Positions 27,206 through 36,225 of a DNA stretch of 64,000 nucleotides are shown piece after piece; within the stretch, counting starts at the first letter, position 1, and every line of letters starts with the position of its first letter. The DNA is taken from NCBI GenBank assembly GCA_963519305.1, contig CAUQMS010000012.1, positions 62,001-126,000 on the forward strand. The letters are read 5' to 3'. The notes under the pieces are model-generated. The model saw only the letters and a list, made by a program, of their open reading frames with translations. It was not told the DNA's origin and did not search any database. The position numbers and the translations under genes were made by a program. Origin of the DNA: Ewingella sp963519305. Its GTDB lineage: Bacteria > Pseudomonadota > Gammaproteobacteria > Enterobacterales > Enterobacteriaceae.

Positions 27206-27649
27206 TCATGCATCTTTACTGCCCATAGTGATCTGCTGCCCTTGTTCATTAACGACCTTTTCGCCGTCCTCTTTGGTGAACGCCCCCAGCTGACGGTCTG
27301 GTAAAATCTCCAGCACCACTTCAGAAGGGCGGCACAGCCGGGTGCCCAGCGGGGTGACGACGATGGGCCGGTTAATCAGGATCGGATGTGCCAGCATGGC
27401 GTCCAGTAGCGCATCATCCGTGAACCTGTCTTCTGCCAGCCCCAGCTGTTGATAGGGTTCCACGTTTTTACGCAGCAGCTCCCGCACGCTTAACCCCATA
27501 CCAGTAACCAGTTTCACCAGTTCCCCGCGTGAGGGCGGCGTTTCAAGATACAAAATCACGGCAGGTTCAACGCCGCTGTTGCGGATCAGTGCCAGCGTAT
27601 TGCGCGATGTGCCGCAGGCCGGATTGTGATAAATCGTGACATCAGTCAT
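27206..27649 (-). CDS. arsC: Arsenate reductase, glutaredoxin-dependent
   Basis: 147 residues; reduces arsenate to arsenite in the cytoplasm for export by ArsB. The catalytic Cys is C12 in HNPACGTSRN; the Arg cluster of the family is present in NRPIVVTPLGTRLCRP. It has the usual length (E. coli ArsC 141) and a slightly longer C-terminus. It follows arsB by 27 bases in the arsRBC order. Confidence 0.95.
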   Translation of the reverse strand: MTDVTIYHNPACGTSRNTLALIRNSGVEPAVILYLETPPSRGELVKLVTGMGLSVRELLRKNVEPYQQLGLAEDRFTDDALLDAMLAHPILINRPIVVTPLGTRLCRPSEVVLEILPDRQLGAFTKEDGEKVVNEQGQQITMGSKDA

Positions 27650-27676
27650 TGCGGTCTCCTTCTCTATTGAGTGGCT

Positions 27677-28969
27677 TCACACCACGTTAAACGACAGGCG
27701 GATCACCAGGGCTACCAGCGTGACAAACAGCACCGGCAGGGTCATCACAATGCCCACGCGGAAGTAGTAACCCCAGGTGATGGTGATATTTTTTTGTGCC
27801 AGCACGTGCAGCCAGAGCAGCGTTGCCAGGCTGCCAATCGGCGTAATTTTCGGGCCGAGATCGCTGCCGATAATATTGGCGTAAATCATAGCTTCTTTGA
27901 CAACGCCCTCAGCCGTACTGGCATCAATGGACAGCGCGCCAATCAGTACCGTCGGCATATTGTTCATCACGGATGACAGTATTGCGGTGAGGAACCCGGT
28001 GCCCAGCGTCGCCGCCCATATTCCCTGTGAGGCGAACGTATTGAGCACGCCTGACAGGCGTTCCGTCAGCCCGGCATTACGCAGGCCATACACCACCAGA
28101 TACATGCCGAGCGAGAAAATCACAATTTGCCACGGCGCTTGTTTTAGCACGGTGACGGTGTCGATAACCTGTGCGCGCCGGGCGACCAGCCACAGGATCA
28201 GCGCCCCGGCGGCGGCCACCAGACTGACCGGCACGCCAAGCGGCTCGAGGGCAAAAAAGCCAATCAGCAGCAGGGCCAGCACCAGCCAGCCGGTTTTAAA
28301 GGTTTTGACATCATGAATCGCCTCACGCGGTAATTTCAGTTTCGCCACGTCATAGGTTTTGGGAATGTCTTTGCGAAAAAACAGATGCAGCATGGCGAGC
28401 GTCGCCAGAATGGCGGCGATATCCACCGGCACCATTACCGAGGCATAGTCATGGAAGCCGAGATGGAAAAAGTCGGCAGAGACGATATTCACCAGATTGG
28501 AGACGATCAGCGGCAAACTGGCGGTGTCAGCAATAAAGCCGGCCGCCATCACGAACGCCAGCGTCGCGCCGCGGCTGAAACCCAGCGCCAGCAGCATGGC
28601 AATTACAATCGGGGTCAGGATCAGCGCCGCACCGTCGTTGGCAAACAGCGCTGCCACGCAGGCACCGAGCAGAATAATGTAGGTGAACAGCCAGCGACCT
28701 TTGCCGTTGCCCCAGCGGGCCACGTGCAGCGCGGCCCATTCGAAAAAGCCCGATTTATCCAGCAACAGGCTGATGATGATCACCGCAATAAAGGTGGCGG
28801 TCGCGTTCCAGACAATATTCCACACCACCGGAATATCCCCAATATGTACCGCGCCGGTGATTAGCGCCAGCGCCGCGCCCAGCATGGCGCTCCAGCCAAT
28901 ACCTAATCCTCCGGGCTGCCAGATAACCAGTATCAGCGTCAGAATAAAAATCGCCCCTGCCAGCCACAT
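27677..28969 (-). CDS. arsB: Arsenite efflux permease
   Basis: 430 residues and about 12 membrane segments; begins MWLAGAIFILTLILVIWQPG and closely follows E. coli ArsB in all conserved loops (FANDGAALILTP, NNMPTVLIGALSID, ITPIGSLATLLWLH). It exports arsenite and antimonite using the proton gradient. Start at 28969 is behind GGAGAG; an ATG four codons upstream is less well placed. Confidence 0.96.
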   Translation of the reverse strand: MWLAGAIFILTLILVIWQPGGLGIGWSAMLGAALALITGAVHIGDIPVVWNIVWNATATFIAVIIISLLLDKSGFFEWAALHVARWGNGKGRWLFTYIILLGACVAALFANDGAALILTPIVIAMLLALGFSRGATLAFVMAAGFIADTASLPLIVSNLVNIVSADFFHLGFHDYASVMVPVDIAAILATLAMLHLFFRKDIPKTYDVAKLKLPREAIHDVKTFKTGWLVLALLLIGFFALEPLGVPVSLVAAAGALILWLVARRAQVIDTVTVLKQAPWQIVIFSLGMYLVVYGLRNAGLTERLSGVLNTFASQGIWAATLGTGFLTAILSSVMNNMPTVLIGALSIDASTAEGVVKEAMIYANIIGSDLGPKITPIGSLATLLWLHVLAQKNITITWGYYFRVGIVMTLPVLFVTLVALVIRLSFNVV

Positions 28970-29035
28970 GATGCTCTCCAAAGTAATATATATATATGTT
29001 TAATCGAATATGTAACGGTAAATTTTTTTAGCGGA

Positions 29036-29371
29036 TCACGGGCAGATAGCCTTGCCCTGCGCCAGACGCTGAGCAATCTGAGTCAGCCGCTCCGGCTGGC
29101 TGTCAGCGGCCTGCCCAATGATATTCGCGGCCCACGCGGGCATGTGCGGCGAAAGGCGATAGTGGATCCATTTACCTGCCCGGCGGTCCAGCAATAAGCC
29201 TGTTTCACGTAGCATAGCCAGATGCCGTGAGGTCTTGGGCTGCGATTCAGCAATCGCGACAGTGATATCACATACGCACAATTCACCCGCCTCACGCAGC
29301 AGCAGCACAATGCCCAGACGGGTTTCGTCGGACAATATTTTGAACAGTTGAAGAGGGGTTAGCTGTGACAT
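29036..29371 (-). CDS. arsR: Arsenic-responsive repressor
   Basis: 111 residues of the ArsR/SmtB winged-helix family. The metalloid site is ELCVCD (two Cys in the recognition region) and the DNA-reading helix is SQPKTSRHLAML. It represses its own operon until arsenite or antimonite binds. First gene of arsRBC. Confidence 0.95.
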   Translation of the reverse strand: MSQLTPLQLFKILSDETRLGIVLLLREAGELCVCDITVAIAESQPKTSRHLAMLRETGLLLDRRAGKWIHYRLSPHMPAWAANIIGQAADSQPERLTQIAQRLAQGKAICP

Positions 29372-29394
29372 ACGGTCTCCGTTATAGAATTTCC

Positions 29395-29442
29395 GATAGT
29401 AACCGATAGCCGTATACTGTCAATAACATATTCGGTTAAATG
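29395..29442 (-). promoter_or_regulatory. arsRBC promoter and probable ArsR operator
   Basis: On the minus strand TTGACA (29423-29418), a 17-base spacer and ACTATC (29400-29395) form a sigma70 promoter. CATTTAACCGAATATG directly upstream is similar in position and composition to the ArsR site of enterobacterial ars operons. Promoter seen; operator inferred. Confidence 0.6.
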
Positions 29443-29621
29443 AATGTATTTGAGATGGTGTGGTTAAGTTTTACAACCCGTCACCTGCGGATAAGTACGG
29501 CAAACCAGCATCAATTTTTTCTTCGGTTCAAAGCCGTGGTCAATCATGCAGCGCTTCAAGCTGCGACAGGCTGCGTCTATACTGCCTGCATCTTTGGGAA
29601 GATCAACTGAGAATAATAATC

Positions 29622-30206
29622 ATGACGGAAATGGAAAAAGCCCTGGCAGGGCTGCTCTACGATGCCAATTACGACCCGCTGATCCTTGAACAACGACAGG
29701 TCGCCAAGCGCGCACTGTTTGAATACAACCATATGCATCCGGACGACATTTCGGAGCGCGTCGACCTGATGAAAAACCTGCTGGCGAAAACCGGTGAATC
29801 GCTGGTGATCGAATCACCGTTCCACTGCGATTACGGTTTTAATATTGAGATTGGGGAGAACTTCTATTCGAACGTTAATCTGGTGATCCTCGACGGCGCG
29901 AAAGTCACCATTGGCGACAATGCCTTTATTGCGCCCAACGTCGGTCTGTACACGGCCGGTCATCCGGTGGATCACGAACGCCGCAATCAGGGGCTGGAAT
30001 ATGCGCTGCCGATCACCATCGGCAATAACGTCTGGATCGGCGCGGGCGTCAGCGTATTGCCGGGCGTCACCATTGGTGATAACTGCGTGATCGCCGCAGG
30101 CAGCATCGTTAACCGCGATATCCCGGCCAACTCCATTGCGGCAGGTAACCCGTGCAAAGTCATTCGCCCGATTAACGACAGTGACCGCCAGAAGTTCAGC
30201 GTCTGA
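29622..30206 (+). CDS. maa: Maltose/galactoside O-acetyltransferase-like (hexapeptide repeat)
   Basis: 194 residues of the Maa/LacA/NodL group: an N-terminal sugar-acetyltransferase cap (MEKALAGLLYDANYDPLI) followed by left-handed beta-helix hexads (VTIGDNAFIAPNV, ITIGNNVWIGAGV). The catalytic His lies in YTAGHPVDHERR. It acetylates sugars from acetyl-CoA in the cytoplasm. The start at 29622 matches the family N-terminus; earlier ATGs add unrelated residues. Confidence 0.88.
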   Translation: MTEMEKALAGLLYDANYDPLILEQRQVAKRALFEYNHMHPDDISERVDLMKNLLAKTGESLVIESPFHCDYGFNIEIGENFYSNVNLVILDGAKVTIGDNAFIAPNVGLYTAGHPVDHERRNQGLEYALPITIGNNVWIGAGVSVLPGVTIGDNCVIAAGSIVNRDIPANSIAAGNPCKVIRPINDSDRQKFSV

Positions 30207-30208
30207 CG

Positions 30209-31081
30209 TCAATGAAACGGCTGCGCCTCTTTCATCAGCCAGTCGCGGAACAGTTTCATCGACGGCGTCATGGGCTTTGATTTCAGATGGGTGAGCCAGT
30301 AACTCCCCTGGCTGATGGTGGTGTCAAACGGGCAGACCAGCAGGCCGCCATCAAGCTCACGGGCGAACATTTTGGCCGGAGCCAGAGCCACGCCGCCGGT
30401 ATGAATGGCGGTTTCAATCATCAGGCGCGAGGAGTCAAAGATCGCGCCGTTGATCCTTTCAGGCACCACGCCAGCGGCGGTGAACCAGTTATCCCATTCG
30501 TCGGCACGATAAGACCGTAGTAGATTTTCTTTAAACAGATCGGCCGGGCAGGTAAGGCGCTGAGCCGTCGCCGGGGTACATAACACGGTTAGTGGTGCAT
30601 CAAACAACGTTTCATTGTGCGTGGAGGGCCACAGCCCGGCGCCAAAACGGATGGCAAAATCCAGCCCCTCGGCGGCCAGATTCACCACGTTATTGTTGGT
30701 ACGCAGCCGCAGTTCAACGATCGGATGCTCCAGGCGGAACTGTTCAAGGCGGGGCAGAAGCCAGCCAACGGCAAAAGTGCCGACAGCCGCCACGGTCAGC
30801 ACTTCATGATACTGACCGCCTTCGAACTGCCTGAAAACATTCTCAATATGCCCGAAGGCGTCGGTCAGTACGGCAAACAGCGCCCGCGATTCATCGGTCA
30901 TTTCCAGACCGCGCGGTAATCGCTTAAACAGCACCATGCCCAGACGATCTTCCAGAATACGCACCTGCTGACTGACTGCGGCCTGGGTGACATACAGCTC
31001 CATCGCCGCCCGGGTAAAACTCAGGTGTCTGGCCGAGGCTTCGAAAGCGCGCAAGGCATTTAGAGGAAGATTGGATCGCAT
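30209..31081 (-). CDS. ampR: AmpR-type LysR regulator of the class A beta-lactamase
   Basis: 290 residues. N-terminal LysR helix-turn-helix (FTRAAMELYVTQAAVSQQVR), then an effector domain very like AmpR (VGTFAVGWLLPRLEQFR, AAEGLDFAIRFGAG, LLRSYRADEWDNWF, GSYWLTHLKS). AmpR-type proteins sense muropeptides from cell-wall recycling and switch a divergent beta-lactamase gene. Here the divergent gene, 164 bases away, is a class A enzyme, as in the CumR/CumA and NmcR/NmcA pairs. Inducible resistance is therefore likely. The symbol denotes the family. Confidence 0.88.
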   Translation of the reverse strand: MRSNLPLNALRAFEASARHLSFTRAAMELYVTQAAVSQQVRILEDRLGMVLFKRLPRGLEMTDESRALFAVLTDAFGHIENVFRQFEGGQYHEVLTVAAVGTFAVGWLLPRLEQFRLEHPIVELRLRTNNNVVNLAAEGLDFAIRFGAGLWPSTHNETLFDAPLTVLCTPATAQRLTCPADLFKENLLRSYRADEWDNWFTAAGVVPERINGAIFDSSRLMIETAIHTGGVALAPAKMFARELDGGLLVCPFDTTISQGSYWLTHLKSKPMTPSMKLFRDWLMKEAQPFH

Positions 31082-31245
31082 AGTATTTACCCATTAGATT
31101 TTCTTTAGGCTAGAGGAAATTCTTCTCGCTTGTCAATACCGGGTGAATGGCCGAAAATCCGGCCCATCAGAAAGGGAAATTCGCTAAATTCTGGATCTTC
31201 CCGACGTTCTGTGACGATTAACTTCCCTCAGAAATAAGAGATGAC
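31082..31245. promoter_or_regulatory. ampR-bla divergent control region
   Basis: 164 bases with T-N11-A-type LysR candidates in the AT-rich part (about 31094-31122, TTAGATTTTCTTTAGGCTAG). No other gene fits. The exact site was not resolved. Confidence 0.45.
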
Positions 31246-32133
31246 ATGCTCATAAATACTTTTCGTAAAACGGCCCTGATGGCCGCGGCCGTAATGCCAT
31301 TAATGTTTGGCAGTGCGCCTGTGTTTGCCCAAACGTCTGCTAATGCGGCAGCCATTAAACAGAAACTGGCTGAGCTGGAAAAAAGTTCCGGCGGGCGTCT
31401 CGGTGTCGCGCTGATCAATACGGCGGATAATTCGCAGATTGTGTATCGCGGCGAAGAGCGTTTCCCGATGTGCAGCACCAGTAAAGTGATGGCGGTATCA
31501 GCGGTGTTAAAACAGAGCGAAACGAACAAGGCATTGCTGAATAAGCGGGTTGAGATTAAAAAATCCGATCTGGTTAATTACAATCCGATTGCGGAAAAGC
31601 ACCTCGATACCGGCATGACGCTGGGTGAACTCGGTGCCGCGGCCATCCAGTACAGTGATAATACGGCCATGAACAAGCTGATCGCCGAACTTGGCGGACC
31701 AGCAGGGGTGACGAAGTTCGCCCGTTCTGTCGGCGATGCGACGTTCCGCCTTGACCGCACTGAGCCCACCCTCAATACCGCGATCCCGGGGGACAAACGT
31801 GACACAACGTCCCCTCTGGCGATGGCAAAAAGCCTGCAAAATCTGGCGCTGGGTAAGGCTCTGGGTGAACCGCAGCGCGCGCAGCTGGTGGAGTGGCTGA
31901 AGGGCAATACAACGGGCGGCGAGAGTATCCGCGCAGGTCTGCCAGCGACGTGGGTGGTGGGCGATAAAACTGGCAGCGGTGACTACGGCACCACCAACGA
32001 TATCGCGGTGATCTGGCCTGAAAACCATGCCCCGCTGGTGCTGGTGACCTACTTCACCCAGCCACATCAGGATGCCAAAGCCCGCAAAGATGTGTTAGCG
32101 GCAGCGGCTAAAATTGTGGCAGCAGGTCTGTAA
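31246..32133 (+). CDS. bla: Class A beta-lactamase (CTX-M/FONA/RAHN-like)
   Basis: 295 residues with a signal peptide (cleavage near VFA-QTS) for export to the periplasm. All class A motifs are intact: S77-T-S-K80 (Ambler S70xxK), S137-D-N139, E173 in RTEPTLN (E166) and K241-T-G-S (KTGS). A cysteine just before the active Ser (MCSTSK) and Ser after KTG are features shared with CTX-M-type and chromosomal FONA/RAHN-type enzymes, which hydrolyse cefotaxime. Spectrum here is inferred, not shown. Divergent from the AmpR-type gene. Confidence 0.95.
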   Translation: MLINTFRKTALMAAAVMPLMFGSAPVFAQTSANAAAIKQKLAELEKSSGGRLGVALINTADNSQIVYRGEERFPMCSTSKVMAVSAVLKQSETNKALLNKRVEIKKSDLVNYNPIAEKHLDTGMTLGELGAAAIQYSDNTAMNKLIAELGGPAGVTKFARSVGDATFRLDRTEPTLNTAIPGDKRDTTSPLAMAKSLQNLALGKALGEPQRAQLVEWLKGNTTGGESIRAGLPATWVVGDKTGSGDYGTTNDIAVIWPENHAPLVLVTYFTQPHQDAKARKDVLAAAAKIVAAGL

Positions 32134-32143
32134 TTTTTAAGGC

Positions 32144-32168
32144 ATGGGGCGCAGGCCCCATTTGCTTT
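32144..32168 (+). terminator. Terminator after bla
   Basis: ATGGGGC pairs with GCCCCAT across a 4-base loop and is followed by TTGCTTT, 11 bases after the bla stop. Confidence 0.6.
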
Positions 32169-32293
32169 ATGCGTCGGATCCCCTCTGCTATTTCTCTGAT
32201 TCACTCAATAGATTTTCTTGCGCAAAGCGCTCCTTTTACGTTCTACCGTTAACCTCTTCATCCACGTCTCTTTGTTTGTTCAATAAATTATTT

Positions 32294-32309
32294 GCGAACG
32301 AACGTTCTC
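32294..32309. promoter_or_regulatory. Operator-like GCGAACGAACGTTCTC upstream of tetR-SMR
   Basis: It contains GAACGTTC, a perfect 8-base palindrome, about 70-85 bases before the TetR start. A self-regulating TetR protein could bind here. Inference. Confidence 0.4.
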
Positions 32310-32377
32310 AAAACTTGAACGTCTGTCCAGCATTTGACATGATGCACGGCTTACTCCCTTTTCCGCTGGTTACTCTC

Positions 32378-33001
32378 GTGGTTTATCTGTGTAAAGAAGA
32401 TCGTAAAGCCGCCATTTTGCAGGCGGCGGCGCGCGTGGCGCTGGAGGAAGGTCTGGCGGCGACCACCGTGCGCCGGGTTGCCAGCGAAGCGGACACCGCC
32501 GCAGGACAGGTGCATCATCATTTTTCCAGCGCCGCCGCGCTGCGGGCTGACGCCTACGGGCTGGTGATGCGCAACCTGCAGCAATCGCTGGCGGCCAGCA
32601 GCGCTTGTCTGACGCCGCTCGAACGTATTCAGCTTTACCTTATCGATGCTAAAGACGAGGAGTACATCCGGGCTATCCGTCTGTGGCGCGAAGCCATGTT
32701 ATTAACCGAACAGGACGAATTAATGCGAACTGCTTTCGCCAGTTCGTTGTCTGACTGGCACTACCTCGTGAGGCAGGTGATTGATGACGGTCGCCGGAGC
32801 GGGGACTTTGTGACCGGAGAGTGCGCGGACGACATCGCCTGGCGGCTGATTGGCCTGAGCAGCAGCCTCGACGGTATGGCGCGCCTCGCGTCTCTGGGCC
32901 TCACGGATCAGCGGGTGGCGCATAATCTTAACCGCGCCATCACTCTCGAGTTACGCCAACCTTCAACGTTTGACGCCTTTCCGGCACAAGGAACCGCCTG
33001 A
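32378..33001 (+). CDS. TetR-family regulator of the SMR pump
   Basis: 207 residues starting at GTG. An N-terminal TetR helix-turn-helix (RKAAILQAAARVALEEG, TVRRVASEADTAAGQVHHHF) is followed by a helical ligand domain. I chose the GTG because enterobacterial relatives that accompany SMR genes begin M-x-Y-L-x-K-(D/E); no good ribosome site precedes this or the upstream ATGs. Its TGA overlaps the ATG of the SMR gene by one base, so the two are one unit. It likely represses the pump. Confidence 0.82.
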   Translation: MVYLCKEDRKAAILQAAARVALEEGLAATTVRRVASEADTAAGQVHHHFSSAAALRADAYGLVMRNLQQSLAASSACLTPLERIQLYLIDAKDEEYIRAIRLWREAMLLTEQDELMRTAFASSLSDWHYLVRQVIDDGRRSGDFVTGECADDIAWRLIGLSSSLDGMARLASLGLTDQRVAHNLNRAITLELRQPSTFDAFPAQGTA

Positions 33002-33336
33002 TGTTCACCACCTATTTGTACCTTAGTATTGCCATTGTGGCCGAAGTGATCGCCACCAGCAGTCTCAAAAGTTCTGAAGGTTTTACCCGGCTCGGGCCGA
33101 GCCTGCTCTGTATCGCCGGTTATGGTCTGGCCATTTTCCTGCTGTCACTGACGCTGCGCACCTTGCCGACTGGCATCGCGTACGCGATCTGGTCCGGCGT
33201 CGGGATTGTGTTGGTGTCGGCGATTGGCTGGGTGTATTACGGGCAGAAGCTCGACACCCCGGCCATCATCGGTCTGAGCCTGATCATTGCAGGCGTGATT
33301 GTGGTGAACGTCTTTTCAAAATCGATTGCACATTAA
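33001..33336 (+). CDS. Small multidrug resistance (SMR) efflux protein, EmrE-like
   Basis: 111 residues and four membrane helices. The essential membrane glutamate is E15 (AIVAEVIATS), and the SMR signature GIAYAIWSGVGIV is present. Works as an antiparallel dimer exporting quaternary ammonium and lipophilic cations with the proton gradient. Translationally coupled to the TetR gene. Confidence 0.93.
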   Translation: MFTTYLYLSIAIVAEVIATSSLKSSEGFTRLGPSLLCIAGYGLAIFLLSLTLRTLPTGIAYAIWSGVGIVLVSAIGWVYYGQKLDTPAIIGLSLIIAGVIVVNVFSKSIAH

Positions 33337-33415
33337 GTCGCGGGGCGGGTGGCCACAATTTTCGCGCTAGCGGCGCGGATCCCCGCTTAATCATCAGGAC
33401 AGTCTGGAGTTCATT

Positions 33416-34282
33416 TTGTACAACATAGATAAACCCGATTTTCATGACGAGCTCATCAAGGAGCTGTTGTACTGGATTGAAGTGAATCTGAACGATCGTC
33501 TGACTATGGAAAGTGCGTCAAAGAAAACCGGTTATTCGCCGTGGTATCTGCAGCGGTTGTTCAAGAGTAAAACGGGTTATGCTTTGGGCAAATATATCCG
33601 CGACCGTCGCCTGACGATGGCGGCAATTGCCCTGCGCCTGACTAATATGCCGATCCTGGATATCTCGCTTTATTACTCTTACGACTCGCAACAAACCTTT
33701 ACGCGGTCGTTCAAAAAGAACTTTGCTGAGACGCCAGCGGTGTTTCGCCGTAACCGTGAATGGAACATGGGAGGGGTAACAGCTCCCTTGCTGCTGGATG
33801 ATTTTCCCCAGCCGGCCTATGAAATTGTTGAGTTGCCGGAGATGGCGTTTGTCGGCCAGACCACGCGGCATACCTATCCTATTGAAGAGTTATTTAACCC
33901 GAAAAACCACGTTCACCGCGACGCACTGCATAGCTACCTGAAAGAGCCAGAGTCGTTGCAGGGGGAAGTGTGGGGGCTGTCGGATTGTGGCCCCGGCGAG
34001 GAGAAAACCTCGGTCATGGAAATGGTCTATACCGTGGGGCGCGAAAAAGGGGTGGGGCATCACGATGATCAGCCCGCCACATTGACCGTTCCGGCCGGGC
34101 GTTACCTGAAGATCGACTATCCGCACGAACTCGGGCGTCTGAACAACTACATTCTTTATGTCTACTCGGTGTTTTTACCGACGCTGGGTCTGCAGTTTCG
34201 CATCAGCCATGACCTGGAAAAATATTCGCAGGTCACGGCGCGTAACGGCATTACCTGCGAATATTATATTCCGGTGGTGTGA
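33416..34282 (+). CDS. Rob-like AraC/XylS transcriptional activator
   Basis: 288 residues, the length of Rob (289). The N-terminal ~105 residues form two helix-turn-helix motifs nearly as in MarA/SoxS/Rob (KTGYSPWYLQRLFKSKTG, YDSQQTFTRSFKKNF). The C-terminal part is a GyrI-like ligand domain (Rob-type). It probably controls mar/sox/rob-type stress and efflux genes. The only plausible start is TTG (33416), with GGAG seven bases upstream; the first in-frame ATG would cut into the DNA-binding domain. Confidence 0.85.
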   Translation: MYNIDKPDFHDELIKELLYWIEVNLNDRLTMESASKKTGYSPWYLQRLFKSKTGYALGKYIRDRRLTMAAIALRLTNMPILDISLYYSYDSQQTFTRSFKKNFAETPAVFRRNREWNMGGVTAPLLLDDFPQPAYEIVELPEMAFVGQTTRHTYPIEELFNPKNHVHRDALHSYLKEPESLQGEVWGLSDCGPGEEKTSVMEMVYTVGREKGVGHHDDQPATLTVPAGRYLKIDYPHELGRLNNYILYVYSVFLPTLGLQFRISHDLEKYSQVTARNGITCEYYIPVV

Positions 34283-34354
34283 GGGCCGTTATTTCATCAC
34301 GGCCTTTATCAGGCGTTGTGCGCCCGTCGTGGCAGGCAGCACTATCGCGTTAAC

Positions 34355-35134
34355 TCAGTTAAATACCATACCACCGTCGATCAGCAGCGACTGACCGGTC
34401 ATGTAATCGGAATCAGGCCCGGCGAGGTAGGAGACGCAACCCGCCACATCCTCCGGCTCGGAGAGACGTTTCAGGGTGATGTTTTTGGCAAATTCAGCCG
34501 TGCCGTAACCGACCGGTTTACCGGCGGCCTGAGAAACCTGACGATCAATCTCTTCCCACATCGGCGTTTTCACAATGCCGGGGCAGTAAGCGTTCACCGT
34601 GATGCCAAGCGGGGCCAAATCGCGGGCCGCGGTTTGTGTCAGGCCGCGCACGGCGAATTTGCTGGAGCTGTAAATTGCCAGTTCCGGGTTACCCACATGC
34701 CCGGCCTGCGAGCAGGCATTGATGATTTTGCCGCCGTGATTGAGCGATTTAAAGGCTTTGATAGCGGCCTGAATACCCCAGATAACGCCTTTCACGTTGA
34801 TGTTGTACACGCGGTCCACAATCTCCGGCGTGATGTCTTCAATCAGCGTGGTCGGCGCAATACCTGCGTTATTGACGATCACGTCAAATCCGCCCAGCTG
34901 GTTTTTCGCCGCGTCGACCGCAGCAAAGACCTGATCGCGGTCTGAGACATCGGCCAGTTGCGCGATAGCCCGGCCGCCAGCCTGGTTAATCTCCTGTGCC
35001 ACGCTGTTGGCAGTTTCTGCGTTAAAATCCACTACCGCTACGGCGAAACCGTCTTTTGCCAGTCTCAGCGCAATAGCTCTGCCGATCCCTTGTCCTGCAC
35101 CTGTTACTAATGCCACTTTTCCATGATCAGACAT
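34355..35134 (-). CDS. budC: Acetoin/diacetyl reductase, meso-2,3-butanediol dehydrogenase-like SDR
   Basis: 259 residues of the classical SDR family: GAGQGIG cofactor motif, NNAG, catalytic S/Y/K set in CSQAGH and YSSSKFA. Overall pattern (VDFNAETANSVAQEINQAGG, PGIVKTPMWEEIDRQ) is that of BudC, which reduces diacetyl to acetoin and acetoin to 2,3-butanediol with NADH. The start follows GAGGA; an upstream ATG is far from family length. The rest of the bud operon is not here. Confidence 0.88.
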   Translation of the reverse strand: MSDHGKVALVTGAGQGIGRAIALRLAKDGFAVAVVDFNAETANSVAQEINQAGGRAIAQLADVSDRDQVFAAVDAAKNQLGGFDVIVNNAGIAPTTLIEDITPEIVDRVYNINVKGVIWGIQAAIKAFKSLNHGGKIINACSQAGHVGNPELAIYSSSKFAVRGLTQTAARDLAPLGITVNAYCPGIVKTPMWEEIDRQVSQAAGKPVGYGTAEFAKNITLKRLSEPEDVAGCVSYLAGPDSDYMTGQSLLIDGGMVFN

Positions 35135-35574
35135 ACTGCTTATCCTCTCTGTATGAGTTTCAGGGGGTTCCCGCAAACAGGCGGATCTCTGACCCGCTGA
35201 ATGCTGCCGGGAAGCTAAGATTATTCTTACCCCCCTAAAGGAGTAGGCGCAAATGTTAGCCACGGGAAGTAATTGTTTTGAAAAGGCGCGAAGGGGAAAA
35301 GTGTAAAGCTGAGCGTGCAGTCACGGTGCAGAAGGAAAAATGCCCGTTTGGCTTTAAACCCATAACATTACTGTGGTTAAATATGTCGCAACCTGGTCCG
35401 TTTGTGGCGGGCGAGAATCTAACAAACGCCGCGCTGGTAATATCAGAACGGGCTGTGACTGAAAAGCGTGACGTGAAAGAAATATGCCTTCGCGCACCCA
35501 AATAGTTTACTTTCGTGATGATGAAATTTAATTCACTATATACCTCCCAAGACATATTAAAATCAGGAACGAAA

Positions 35575-36225
35575 ATGTTAGAAATTTTCGATGTCAGCCA
35601 CAGCGAGCTTACTGGCATAAGGTCTGAGGACCTGTACAAACTGAGAAAGAAAACCTTTAAAGATCGCCTGAATTGGGCGGTTAAGTGCAGCAATGACATG
35701 GAATTCGACGAGTACGATAATAAAGATACGCGCTATCTGCTGGGTATTTATGATGACCAGCTGATTTGCAGCGTCCGTTTTATCGACTTGCACCTGCCTA
35801 ATATGATCACCCACACTTTCCATGCGCTATTTGATGACGTGGAGCTTCCAGCAGGGCGCTACATTGAATCGAGCCGTTTTTTTGTCGATAAAGCCCGTGC
35901 CAAATCGCTGCTGGGCAGTCGTTATCCGATAAGCTATGTGCTCTTTCTGTCGACGATTAATTACTCCCGCCATTATGCCCATACGGGAATTTATACGATC
36001 GTCAGCCGTGCCATGCTGACTATCATCAGGCGAACAGGATGGGACGTTGAGGTGGTCAAAGAAGCATACGTCAGCGAAAAAGAGCGTATCTATCTGCTGC
36101 GTTTGGGGACGGAACAGGAAGACCAGGCGAACATGGCCCGGCCTATTGAGGAGTTCCTGGAGGGGTCTGGCGCGGATTTGCGCGCCTGGCCAATGTCATT
36201 GCCCGCTATGACAGAACGGGCTTAA
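35575..36225 (+). CDS. LuxI-family acyl-homoserine lactone synthase
   Basis: 216 residues beginning MLEIFDVSHS, as in EsaI/YenI-type synthases. The invariant residues are present: R24, F28, W34, D45, D48, R68, and the E98-S-S-R101 set. It makes N-acyl-homoserine lactone from SAM and acyl-ACP or acyl-CoA. Start at 35575 behind AGGAACG; an ATG 20 codons upstream lacks a ribosome site. The 440 bases before it hold no gene I can support. Converges with the luxR gene, overlapping its 3' end by 20 bases. Confidence 0.93.
   Translation: MLEIFDVSHSELTGIRSEDLYKLRKKTFKDRLNWAVKCSNDMEFDEYDNKDTRYLLGIYDDQLICSVRFIDLHLPNMITHTFHALFDDVELPAGRYIESSRFFVDKARAKSLLGSRYPISYVLFLSTINYSRHYAHTGIYTIVSRAMLTIIRRTGWDVEVVKEAYVSEKERIYLLRLGTEQEDQANMARPIEEFLEGSGADLRAWPMSLPAMTERA

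Noticed and set aside
28385..28864. 159-codon plus-strand frame inside arsB
   Set aside because: Exact antisense of a highly conserved permease gene; composition is an antisense shadow.
31507..32067. 186-codon antisense frame in bla
   Set aside because: No ribosome site or domain; the sense strand has all class A motifs.
32144..32377. Longer TetR frame beginning right after bla
   Set aside because: It would run through the bla terminator and the operator-like palindrome; relatives start at the GTG at 32378.
35256..35699. 147-codon minus-strand frame and a 75-codon plus-strand frame before luxI
   Set aside because: They overlap each other and luxI, have no ribosome site, and show no recognisable domain.
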